The translations under genes and the position numbers were made by a program. Shown one piece after another: positions 1-5,586 of a stretch of 5,587 nucleotides of DNA. The notes under the pieces are model-generated. The model worked only from the letters and a program-made list of their open reading frames with translations, ran no database searches and was not told the DNA's origin. Source of the stretch: Anaerolineae bacterium (GTDB taxonomy: Bacteria; Chloroflexota; Anaerolineae; DUEN01); contig JAGHDS010000100.1 of NCBI GenBank assembly GCA_021159845.1, positions 1-5,587 on the forward strand. The letters are read 5' to 3'. Numbering within the stretch: the first letter of the stretch is position 1; each line of letters starts with the position of its first letter.

Positions 1-2
1 GC

Positions 3-923
3 AGACTTCTGTTATCACTCTCCTGCAACCAACGATGGCAGAACTATCTCGCATCGGTGCCCGCTGTCTGGTATATGTCACGCCGGTTCATCGCTGGGGA
101 GACGACGGAGGAGGCCATCAAGACGGCCCGTCTGCTCAACGAACTCGGCATCATGGCCTCCCTCCACTACCTGGGTGAGGAGGCCGCTGAGGGGACAGAG
201 GCACGAGCTAGCCGAGATGCCTACATCGCCGCCCTGGACGCGATTGCAAGCGAGCGTGTGGAGAGCAACATCTCCATCAGGCTGACCCAACTGGGCCTGG
301 GGCTTGACGACGCGCTCTGCTACGAAAACGCCGAATCGATCGTGGAGCACGCCGCGGCGTTGGGGAACGTCGTGTATATCGACGCCGAAGGCTCGATGCA
401 TTACCAGGCCGCCCTGGACCTGTACCGTCGGCTGCGAGAGCGCCACGACAACGTCGGGATGACCGTCCAGGCTCAGCTCTTCCGCAGCCAGTCCGATGTG
501 GAAACGCTCATCAAGGAGGGCGTTGCACACCTACGCCTGTGCAAGGGCATCTATCCGGAATCTCCAAGCGTCGCCTACCCGGCCGGCGAGATCGTGCGAG
601 AGAAGCTCCTCGACCTGGTGCGGGCGATGTTCCGGCCAGAATCCCGGCAGCGCGGCGTCTACCCGGCGGTCGCAACCCACGACGATCTAGTCATCAATTG
701 GGTACGCAGATACACTTACTACCATCGCGTCCCCGCCGACGCCTACGAATTCCAGATGCTGTACGGTGTGCGACGCGATCGACAACGATGGCTTGCGGAC
801 CAAGGATACCGGCTGCGTGTATACATACCTTACGGGACGAACTGGTATCCCTATTTCATGCGCCGGCTGGCCGAACGGCCTGCGAACTTGCTCTTCTTCA
901 TCAGGGCGCTGGCCGGGCCCTGA
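3..923 (+). CDS. Proline dehydrogenase (monofunctional PRODH), 5' end just off the window
   Basis: This FAD enzyme oxidises L-proline to 1-pyrroline-5-carboxylate, the first step of proline breakdown to glutamate, and passes electrons towards the quinone pool. The TIM-barrel motifs are visible in order: RFIAGET near the N-terminus, SIRLTQLGL, IDAEGS, GMTVQAQLFRS, LRLCKGIYPES, ATHDD, the signature YEFQMLYGVRRD with the Arg pair known to hold the proline carboxylate, then RVYIPYGTNWYPYFMRRLAERPAN. From the first full codon the window encodes 306 residues, close to the usual length of about 300-315. The GTG at 57 is not the true start: the 18 codons upstream are open and read RLLLSLS, then RWQNYLASVP, which resembles the normal family N-terminus, so perhaps fewer than ten codons are missing. 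The stop is TGA at 921-923. No aldehyde dehydrogenase domain is fused, so P5C oxidation must be encoded elsewhere. An Arg (AGG, 279-281) occupies the position I remember as Lys in SVKLTQLG-type motifs. Family assignment is very secure. Confidence 0.96.
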   Translation, partial: RLLLSLSCNQRWQNYLASVPAVWYMSRRFIAGETTEEAIKTARLLNELGIMASLHYLGEEAAEGTEARASRDAYIAALDAIASERVESNISIRLTQLGLGLDDALCYENAESIVEHAAALGNVVYIDAEGSMHYQAALDLYRRLRERHDNVGMTVQAQLFRSQSDVETLIKEGVAHLRLCKGIYPESPSVAYPAGEIVREKLLDLVRAMFRPESRQRGVYPAVATHDDLVINWVRRYTYYHRVPADAYEFQMLYGVRRDRQRWLADQGYRLRVYIPYGTNWYPYFMRRLAERPANLLFFIRALAGP

Positions 924-990
924 TTCCAATGGAATGGTAAGTTACGAGTACAGGCGCTGAAAGAGATGCCAAAGGTGCACAGCAACGCGT

Positions 991-1026
991 AAAAGACCCC
1001 CGGCTTCTTGAAGAAGTCGGGGGTCT
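991..1026. terminator. Long GC-rich hairpin, possible terminator or dispersed palindromic repeat
   Basis: The arms GACCCCCGGCTTC (995-1007) and GAAGTCGGGGGTC (1013-1025) pair over 13 bp around a TTGAA loop, with one G-U pair (1003/1017) on the + strand that becomes a C-A mismatch on the - strand. The + strand transcript has no U-run after the stem (TCCGATTCC follows). The - strand transcript has UUUU directly after it (AAAA at 991-994). It could therefore stop transcripts from either side imperfectly, 72 nt after the proline dehydrogenase stop and downstream of the operon's main terminator. Its regularity would also suit a palindrome repeated elsewhere in the genome, which cannot be judged from this window. 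Confidence 0.65.
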
Positions 1027-1091
1027 CCGATTCCATGCCATACTCCGCCCCGAAACTGAAACGCACCCAGCGAGACGGGCACATTGAACGC

Positions 1092-1107
1092 GACGGCGCG
1101 AGCCGTC
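1092..1107. other. Small hairpin with a GCGA tetraloop
   Basis: GACGGC (1092-1097) and GCCGTC (1102-1107) pair perfectly around GCGA, which on the + strand is a GNRA-type tetraloop. On the - strand the loop reads TCGC. There is no T-run on either side. It lies between the two longer hairpins and just beyond the operon terminator, so it may be incidental or part of the folded 3' end of the proline dehydrogenase message. Function is unknown. Confidence 0.35.
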
Positions 1108-1117
1108 ACCTCTACGC

Positions 1118-1145
1118 AAAAAGCGGCACGGTTTACCGTGCCGCT
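1118..1145 (-). terminator. Rho-independent terminator of the glutamate synthase operon
   Basis: A perfect 11-bp inverted repeat, AGCGGCACGGT (1122-1132) and ACCGTGCCGCT (1135-1145), is followed on the - strand by TTTTT (AAAAA at 1118-1122), the classic intrinsic terminator layout. It begins 27 nt after the TAA of the GXGXG subunit gene, the last gene of the operon. On the + strand the same stem is followed four bases later by TTTTT (1150-1154), so it may also stop read-through from the proline dehydrogenase gene. Confidence 0.88.
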
Positions 1146-1172
1146 GCCATTTTTCGGGAAAGCCGAAGACCG

Positions 1173-1928
1173 TCAATAAGCATATAGCCGGCCGTACGGT
1201 CGCTTGGACAGAGGCAGGAGCTTGATGAAATCACCGCTCAAGATCTCCGCCGCGTCGTAGCCGAAGTGGCGGCAAAACTCTCCCACCAACTGCCCCAACA
1301 AAACGCGGTCGGCCTCGTCAAGCTCAACGATGCTCACCTCCTTACCCAGCTGCTCTGGGGTCAGCGTGCCTCGGAAGTACATCACGCCGCCGTGCATCCC
1401 CGTGCCGACGAATCGGGCTGTATGCCTTCCTCCTGGCGTCCCCAATCCCAACACGACCAACACCCCTCCCGCCATATACTCGCCCAAAAAGTGCTGTGCC
1501 GTTCCGCCGACGACGATAATGGGACGCTGCTCCTTATACTCCTTCATGTGGATGCCTACACGGTAGCCCACGTTGTCCCGGATGAAGATCTTTCCGCCGC
1601 GCATGGATAGCCCAGTGATATCGCCGGCGTGGCCGTGCACGATGATCTCGCCCGCGTTCATGGTGTTACCGCACCCATCCTGCACGTTGCCGCGAACCAC
1701 AATGCGCGGCCCCTCCATGAACGCCCCCAGGTCGTTGCCCGGCACGCCGTGGATCTCGATATCCACGGGTTTACGCAATCCTGTGCCGATATAACGCTGT
1801 CCGTGCACGTTCACCAATCGGATCGTCCTGGCGCCTTCCTCCACAACTCTGTGGAGCCGGGCGTTCAGATCTCGATAATGCAATCCGGCCGCGTCGATCT
1901 CGACGATAGCATCCACACCTGTTTGCAT
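1173..1928 (-). CDS. Glutamate synthase GXGXG (alpha-subunit domain 3-like) subunit
   Basis: This 251-residue protein is a stand-alone version of the C-terminal GXGXG domain of bacterial GltB (Pfam GXGXG type), also related to subunit C of formylmethanofuran dehydrogenase. Residues about 35-190 show the repeated glycine spacing of a right-handed beta-helix: GTGLRKPVDIEIHG, GNVQDGCGNTMNAG, GHAGDITGLSMRGGKIFIRD, NVGYRVGIHMKE and GGTAQHFLGEYMAGG. In fused GltB this domain is structural and helps shape the ammonia tunnel and the contact between the amidotransferase and FMN domains. Here it presumably does the same as a separate chain. The C-terminal 60 residues form a charged tail common to the stand-alone form. 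ATG at 1926-1928 lies one base after the stop of the FMN subunit gene, with GGGG just upstream as a weak ribosome binding site, so translation is likely coupled. Stop TAA at 1173-1175. It is the last gene of the operon. No signal peptide or membrane segment is seen. Confidence 0.93.
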   Translation of the reverse strand: MQTGVDAIVEIDAAGLHYRDLNARLHRVVEEGARTIRLVNVHGQRYIGTGLRKPVDIEIHGVPGNDLGAFMEGPRIVVRGNVQDGCGNTMNAGEIIVHGHAGDITGLSMRGGKIFIRDNVGYRVGIHMKEYKEQRPIIVVGGTAQHFLGEYMAGGVLVVLGLGTPGGRHTARFVGTGMHGGVMYFRGTLTPEQLGKEVSIVELDEADRVLLGQLVGEFCRHFGYDAAEILSGDFIKLLPLSKRPYGRLYAY

Positions 1929-1929
1929 A

Positions 1930-3435
1930 TCACATCCCCGCTTGCTTGACGCCCAAAACCTGCATCTCCGCCTCGGTCAGCCCGATGGCGCGCAGATGTA
2001 GCCGGTTCCCACGCAGGCTTTCCAGTGCGTTAATCCCCATCCCACCCAACATCTCCTTGATCTCCAGGCTCCACCCGCGCAGGAGGTTCGTCAGGCGCTC
2101 CGCCCCGATCTCCGGATTGATACGCTTACTCAAATCCGGCCGCGTCGTGGCGATGCCCCATGAGCACCGGCCCGTGTAACACATCTGACATACGTGACAG
2201 CCCAGGGCGACCAGCGCGGCCGTGGCGATGTAGACGGCATCTGCCCCCAACGCGATGGCCTTCAGCACATCGCCGCTGTTGCGGAATCCACCCGCCGCCA
2301 CGATGGAGACGCGGTTACGAATGCCCTCCTCGCGCAGCCGGGTATCCACCGCCGCGATGGCCAGGGCGATAGGGATGCCGACATTATCGCGGATGATCTT
2401 AGGCGCCGCGCCCGTGGAGCCGAGCAGTCCATCAATGGCGATAATGTCCGCCCCAGCCCGTGCGATGCCGCTGGCGATCGCAGCCACATTGTGCACAGCG
2501 GCGATCTTGACGGAGACCGGCTTGGTATAGCGCGTCGCCTCCTTCAACGCGTGGATAAGCTGAGCCAGGTCCTCGATCGAGTAGATGTCGTGCTGCGGCG
2601 CGGGTGACAAGGCATCCGTGCCGACTGGGATCATGCGGGTAGCCGCGACGGGCTCGTTCACCTTCTCCCCGGGTAGATGCCCGCCGATCCCAGGCTTGGC
2701 CCCCTGGCCGATCTTGATCTCCAATATGCGCGCCATCTCCAGGTAATCCGGGTGCACGCCGAAACGCCCCGATGCCACCTGGGCGATCATATGATCTTTG
2801 TATTTATACAGAGGACGCGCCAAGCCCCCTTCACCCGTATTGAACATCGTTCCTGCCGCGGCGGCCGCGCGGGCCAGCGACTCCTGAGCGTTCAGGCTGA
2901 TGGCCCCATACGACATCGCCGAGAACATCACCGGGACCTCGATGGGCACCTGAGGCGCAAGTTCAGTACGCAGATCCATCGTCTCCGGGTCGATCTCAAC
3001 CCGCTCCGGCTTGGCGCCTAGATAGGTACGCATCTCCATCGGCTCCCGTAGCGGATCGATGGAGGGATTGGTCACCTGGCTGGCGTTGAGGACCAGGTTA
3101 TCCCAATAGTTCCGGTACGGCTTGTCATTCCCCATGCCGGTGAGGATGATCCCACCCATTTCCGACTGCTTGTAGATGTCCTCCAGGACCTCGGGCGTCC
3201 AGTTCGCATTGCGCCGGTAATCCAACTGCCGCTCCCGGATCGTCAGGGCGTGCGTGGGACAGAAGGCGACACATCGATGGCAGCCGACACAGAGCTCATC
3301 GCGAGAGCGGACGACCTGATCGACCTCATCGAAGTAGTGAACGTCCCACCCACACTGAGTGACGCAGACCTGGCACTGGATGCAGCGGTCCAGGTCCCGC
3401 TCCACGATGAAGCGAGGCGGCAAGATGCTCTTCAT
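1930..3435 (-). CDS. gltB: Archaeal-type glutamate synthase catalytic subunit (ferredoxin domain plus FMN/Fe-S domain)
   Basis: This 501-residue protein holds the synthase site, where 2-oxoglutarate plus ammonia is reduced to glutamate. Residues 14-65 form a two-cluster ferredoxin domain: C18-C21-C24-C28 and C49-C52-C55-C59-P60, suited to two [4Fe-4S] clusters. Residues about 100-480 are the FMN barrel (Glu_synthase type): FSAMSYGAIS at 171-180, NTGEGG at 199-204, GQGAKPGIGGHLPG at 243-256, SVKIAAVHNVAAIASGIARAGAD at 308-330 and IDGLLGSTGAAP at 334-345. The cluster-binding segment has C413, C419 and C424 in the C-x5-C-x4-C spacing of the GltB [3Fe-4S] site, plus an extra C416. The N-terminal ferredoxin domain and the absence of a fused amidotransferase make this the archaeal-type form, which also occurs in many bacteria. 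ATG at 3433-3435 overlaps the amidotransferase stop by four bases (ATGA), a strong sign of coupled translation. The protein is cytosolic and of normal length. The symbol follows common usage for this domain; it is not a full-length proteobacterial-type GltB. Confidence 0.94.
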   Translation of the reverse strand: MKSILPPRFIVERDLDRCIQCQVCVTQCGWDVHYFDEVDQVVRSRDELCVGCHRCVAFCPTHALTIRERQLDYRRNANWTPEVLEDIYKQSEMGGIILTGMGNDKPYRNYWDNLVLNASQVTNPSIDPLREPMEMRTYLGAKPERVEIDPETMDLRTELAPQVPIEVPVMFSAMSYGAISLNAQESLARAAAAAGTMFNTGEGGLARPLYKYKDHMIAQVASGRFGVHPDYLEMARILEIKIGQGAKPGIGGHLPGEKVNEPVAATRMIPVGTDALSPAPQHDIYSIEDLAQLIHALKEATRYTKPVSVKIAAVHNVAAIASGIARAGADIIAIDGLLGSTGAAPKIIRDNVGIPIALAIAAVDTRLREEGIRNRVSIVAAGGFRNSGDVLKAIALGADAVYIATAALVALGCHVCQMCYTGRCSWGIATTRPDLSKRINPEIGAERLTNLLRGWSLEIKEMLGGMGINALESLRGNRLHLRAIGLTEAEMQVLGVKQAGM

Positions 3436-4388
3436 TGCGCGTTCACCCCCACCTCATCCAAGGATGCGCCCACGGGCATCACATAGCCGAGCACGGCGAG
3501 CGGCCGCGGCGTCTCACCCAGCCGGCCGATGACCGGCTGACCGCCGACGGGGACCCACGTCGCCTCGACATCCGGGCATACCAGCCAGATGGCCGATTCC
3601 TCCGAGGACACGTACAGCCGATCCCCCTTAACACCCGCCACCAACGGCCGTAAGCGAATGCGGTCCCCCAGGGCGATCATCTCGCCATCATGCGCGGCGA
3701 TGATGGTAAACGGGCCGTTCATGAGAAGGCCACCGTAAACCTGTCGTAGCGTCTCATGTAGGCGACGCTCCGCCGGCTCCATCGCGTCGATCTCGGTCCA
3801 AAGTGGCGGGGCTAACACTCGCGCGGCTATCTCGATCGGCAACCGATGACGGCGGATCAATAAGTCCAACGCGTAGGCCAATACCTCAGTGTCCGTCTGC
3901 ATCGTACAGCGGTAGCCGCGCATCTCCAGGAACCGCATATTCGTGCCATAGGAGGAGATCTCCCCATTGTGCACCACGGTCCAGTCCAGGATGTTGAAGG
4001 GATGGGCACCACCCCACCAGCCGGGTGTGTTCGTCGGGAACCGGTTGTGCCCGGTCCACATGTACCCTTCATAGGAGTCGAGGCAGAAATACTCCGCGAT
4101 CTGCTCCGGGTATCCTACCCCCTTGAACACCCCCATATTCTTGCCGCTGGAGAACACAAAGGCCCCCTCGATCTGGCTGTTGATCTCCATCACCCGGGCT
4201 ACGACGAAGTCATCTTCCACATCTCCGGGCGATTCCAGACGCGGGTGAACGAAGTAGCGATGTAAGTCGGGTGGGTCCACGATCCCCGGCGTGCGGCGGG
4301 TGGGCACGCGCTCACCCTTCACAACCTCAAAATGACGATGTAAGAACGATTCCACCTGCTCGCGAGCGCGCTCGTGAAGGGTCATCAC
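3432..4388 (-). CDS. Amidotransferase (glutamate synthase) C-terminal fragment
   Basis: This is the larger part (up to 318 residues) of an Ntn-type class II glutamine amidotransferase. Visible motifs are GHNRFPTN at 113-120, GGAHPF at 126-131, VVHNGEISSYGTN at 138-150 (the NG pair forms the oxyanion hole in this family), TDTEV at 165-169, NGPFTIIAAHDGEM at 224-237 and GDRIRLRPL at 241-249 followed by SSEESAI. The catalytic N-terminal Cys and the first strands are missing; they are encoded just upstream in another frame. The listed start is a GTG (4386-4388) followed by ATG (4383-4385), overlapping the upstream fragment's TGA. No purine-rich ribosome binding site precedes it, so independent initiation is doubtful. 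Read upstream in this frame the next codons give Phe-His-Val, which fits the conserved family sequence there and shows that the fragment is not naturally N-terminal. Its TGA overlaps the ATG of the FMN subunit gene. Confidence 0.85.
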   Translation of the reverse strand: MMTLHERAREQVESFLHRHFEVVKGERVPTRRTPGIVDPPDLHRYFVHPRLESPGDVEDDFVVARVMEINSQIEGAFVFSSGKNMGVFKGVGYPEQIAEYFCLDSYEGYMWTGHNRFPTNTPGWWGGAHPFNILDWTVVHNGEISSYGTNMRFLEMRGYRCTMQTDTEVLAYALDLLIRRHRLPIEIAARVLAPPLWTEIDAMEPAERRLHETLRQVYGGLLMNGPFTIIAAHDGEMIALGDRIRLRPLVAGVKGDRLYVSSEESAIWLVCPDVEATWVPVGGQPVIGRLGETPRPLAVLGYVMPVGASLDEVGVNAQ

Positions 4389-4397
4389 GTGGAAACA
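4385..4397 (-). other. Frameshift junction in the amidotransferase gene
   Basis: On the - strand the upstream frame reads Asp-Cys-Tyr, then GTT TCC ACG TGA (Val-Ser-Thr-stop). The frame one base back reads TTC CAC GTG ATG ACC (Phe-His-Val-Met-Thr) and continues into the rest of the enzyme. The family normally has Tyr-Ala-Phe-His here. Adding one base after the G at 4396 (for example GCT TTC CAC) restores both the frame and the expected residues. No canonical X-XXY-YYZ slippery heptamer is present (the bases are T-ATG-TTT in the wrong phase), which argues against programmed -1 frameshifting. TGA and the following ATG overlap as TGATG. Confidence 0.85.
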
Positions 4398-4603
4398 TAG
4401 CAGTCCGCGTACTCAGGGTAGATGCCATAGGCAGCAAACCCACCCCCCAGGCCATTGCCGCGATCATGCATGAGCGTCATCGCCTGGATAACCTCCGTGC
4501 CGGAGAATCGCTGGCCGGAGGTGTCCAGGATGCCAAACAGGCCACATGCCTCGATCACTTTATCATCGCCATACCGGTTCTGATACCGCTGCAGCTCTTT
4601 CAT
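4385..4603 (-). CDS. Amidotransferase (glutamate synthase) N-terminal fragment with catalytic Cys
   Basis: This 72-residue frame encodes the start of a class II glutamine amidotransferase. It has a 19-residue leader beginning MKELQRYQ, then ACGLFGILDTSG with the presumed nucleophile Cys20, then MHDRGNGLGGGFAAYGIYPEY. It ends prematurely at TGA 4385-4387 after an out-of-frame Val-Ser-Thr. Class II amidotransferases need the Cys at the free N-terminus, so the leader would have to be removed between Ala19 and Cys20, as for the propeptides of GltB and some PurF enzymes. The start ATG at 4601-4603 was chosen because GGAAGGGGG sits six bases upstream. A longer in-frame start at 4714 would lie inside the upstream oxidoreductase gene and gives 37 residues with no family resemblance. 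The gene follows the oxidoreductase stop by 17 nt. Confidence 0.85.
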   Translation of the reverse strand: MKELQRYQNRYGDDKVIEACGLFGILDTSGQRFSGTEVIQAMTLMHDRGNGLGGGFAAYGIYPEYADCYVST

Positions 4604-4609
4604 AACGAT

Positions 4610-4618
4610 CCCCCTTCC
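4610..4618 (-). promoter_or_regulatory. Ribosome binding site of the amidotransferase gene
   Basis: GGAAGGGGG on the - strand, six bases before the ATG at 4601-4603, is the clearest Shine-Dalgarno sequence in the window. It lies wholly in the 17-nt gap after the oxidoreductase stop codon and decides the amidotransferase start. The restart point at 4388, by contrast, has nothing comparable. Confidence 0.8.
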
Positions 4619-4620
4619 GT

Positions 4621-5586
4621 CTAAGCCAGCTCGGTCCTCATGGTCTTTCGACCCATCGCCAGTCCAGGAACCCCCAACGTCGGATACTCTCCGTGAAGCC
4701 GCTGACGACGCCATTCGGCCGGGAGATGGATCAAGCCAAAGTCATCCCGCACCAATGCATCCTTGAAGGCCGATACGTCCAATCGCTCACGCATCAGCCC
4801 CACGATGATGCCAGCTCGCTCGATCCGGCCGACGAACGTCGCGCCGACGATACGTCCATTCCTCAAAATCACCCTACGGTAACTCTCCGACGACCCGCTC
4901 CGCAACACCTCGTACCCATCGCCGTCCGCGATCTGAACGCCGGCGGAGATGATCCGTAGCCCGAAGTACGTAAGCGAGTTCATAGGGATGTTACCGGGAT
5001 ACGTCACCGGACGCCCGGCCATGTTCAACCCGGCCACCCGGCCGCCCAAATACGCGCCGGGCCAAATCGGGACGACGCGCGGGGCCTCCACAATCAAGTC
5101 GTAGGCCTCAGCCACGTCCCCGCAAGCATACACGTTCGGCACGCTGGTCTCCATGCGCTCGTTCACGAGGATGCCGCGGTTCACCTCTACCGGGCTATCC
5201 GCGACCAGGTCCACCCGCGGCCGCACACCGATAGCGACGACGACCGCCTGACAGGCGATCTCCCGTCCATCGTCCAGGATCACGCCGCGCACGCCCTCCC
5301 GTTCGTTCCCATGAATCCGCTGCACCGTGTGGCCGGTGATCACGTCCACGCCCGCGCGCCGGGCCGCCGCCTCGGCCAGGGCCGATCCGTCCGGGTCCAG
5401 CATGACACCCAGGACGCGATCCATCAGCTCTACGATGACGACCCCGACTCCCCGTTTGCCCAAGGCGTCGCTCACGCTCATGCCGATGAGCCCACCGCCG
5501 ATCACGACGACGCGAGCACCCGGGTATAGGCGTTGATCCAATGCCAACGCGTCATCCAGCCGGGTGAAGGTGTAGACGCCGGGCAG
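4621..5586 (-). CDS. FAD/NAD(P)H-dependent pyridine nucleotide-disulfide oxidoreductase family protein, N-terminal part off the window
   Basis: The C-terminal 321 residues of a flavoprotein related to NirB-type, rubredoxin reductase-like and NADH oxidase-like enzymes are present. In window numbering, LPGVYTFTRLDDAL opens the fragment and is the usual linker after the first FAD-binding segment. VVVIGGGLIG with GGGLIG at 30-35 is the NAD(P)H Rossmann motif, and Glu53 at the end of the second strand favours NADH. AIGVRP follows at about 118-123, and VPNVYACGDVAEA with Cys-Gly-Asp at 155-157 is the second FAD contact. A family C-terminal domain with PMNSLTYFGLRIISAG follows. The TTG at 5545-5547 is not the start, because the frame is open to the window edge with family-like sequence. 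The missing part should be about 100-130 residues. Stop TAG at 4621-4623 lies 17 nt before the amidotransferase ATG. As first visible gene of the operon it probably supplies electrons from NAD(P)H to the Fe-S/FMN subunit, in place of the classic GltD small subunit. That role is inferred from context only. Confidence 0.88.
   Translation of the reverse strand: MPGVYTFTRLDDALALDQRLYPGARVVVIGGGLIGMSVSDALGKRGVGVVIVELMDRVLGVMLDPDGSALAEAAARRAGVDVITGHTVQRIHGNEREGVRGVILDDGREIACQAVVVAIGVRPRVDLVADSPVEVNRGILVNERMETSVPNVYACGDVAEAYDLIVEAPRVVPIWPGAYLGGRVAGLNMAGRPVTYPGNIPMNSLTYFGLRIISAGVQIADGDGYEVLRSGSSESYRRVILRNGRIVGATFVGRIERAGIIVGLMRERLDVSAFKDALVRDDFGLIHLPAEWRRQRLHGEYPTLGVPGLAMGRKTMRTELA

Larger units (their letters stand above)
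924..1172. other. Convergent intergenic region with three hairpins, no gene
   Basis: These 249 bases separate the stop codon of the proline dehydrogenase gene from the stop codon of the last glutamate synthase gene, which points the other way. I see no open frame with a ribosome binding site or family resemblance; the short frames crossing it run through the hairpins. The content is three inverted repeats (991-1025, 1092-1107, 1118-1145) plus a weak 6-bp palindrome (ATTCCA/TGGAAT, 923-935) overlapping the proline dehydrogenase stop. The layout is that of a shared termination region. Confidence 0.8.
3432..4603 (-). pseudogene. Class II glutamine amidotransferase gene of glutamate synthase, broken by a one-base frameshift
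   Basis: This is the whole locus of which 4385-4603 and 3432-4388 are the two pieces. Together they make one glutamate synthase amidotransferase of about 390 residues, normal for the stand-alone form. It would hydrolyse glutamine and deliver ammonia to the neighbouring FMN subunit. The N-terminal piece carries the nucleophile Cys20 and the RGNGLGGGFAAYGIYPEY segment. The C-terminal piece carries GHNRFPTN, HPF, HNGEISSYGTN and TDTEV. Neither should be active alone. All other sequence in both pieces is well conserved, with no further stops, so if the break is real it is recent. A base lost in sequencing or assembly is at least as likely. The locus has its own good ribosome binding site, and its distal end overlaps the start of the FMN subunit gene. 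Confidence 0.8.

Noticed and set aside
57..59. GTG as start codon of the proline dehydrogenase gene
   Set aside because: The frame is open to the left edge and the upstream residues match the usual N-terminal pattern; starting at 57 would remove a normal part of the protein, and no ribosome binding site precedes it.
851..1176. Short minus-strand open frames across the intergenic region
   Set aside because: They cross the hairpins, have no ribosome binding site or family resemblance, and run antisense to the end of the proline dehydrogenase gene.
1266..3021. Long plus-strand open frames opposite the glutamate synthase genes
   Set aside because: They are antisense shadows of GC-rich coding sequence; their translations show no domain, while the minus-strand frames carry full family motifs.
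4385..4399. Programmed -1 frameshift in the amidotransferase
   Set aside because: A shift on GTT would give a plausible protein, but there is no phased slippery heptamer, and I saw no upstream Shine-Dalgarno stimulator or clear downstream stem. A missing base explains the data better.
4604..4714. Upstream ATG at 4714 as start of the amidotransferase
   Set aside because: The added 37 residues overlap the oxidoreductase gene in another frame and resemble nothing in the family; the ATG at 4603 has a strong ribosome binding site.
5545..5547. TTG as start of the oxidoreductase
   Set aside because: It lies inside the conserved linker before the NAD(P)H motif, and the frame continues to the window edge; the FAD-binding N-terminus must lie beyond.
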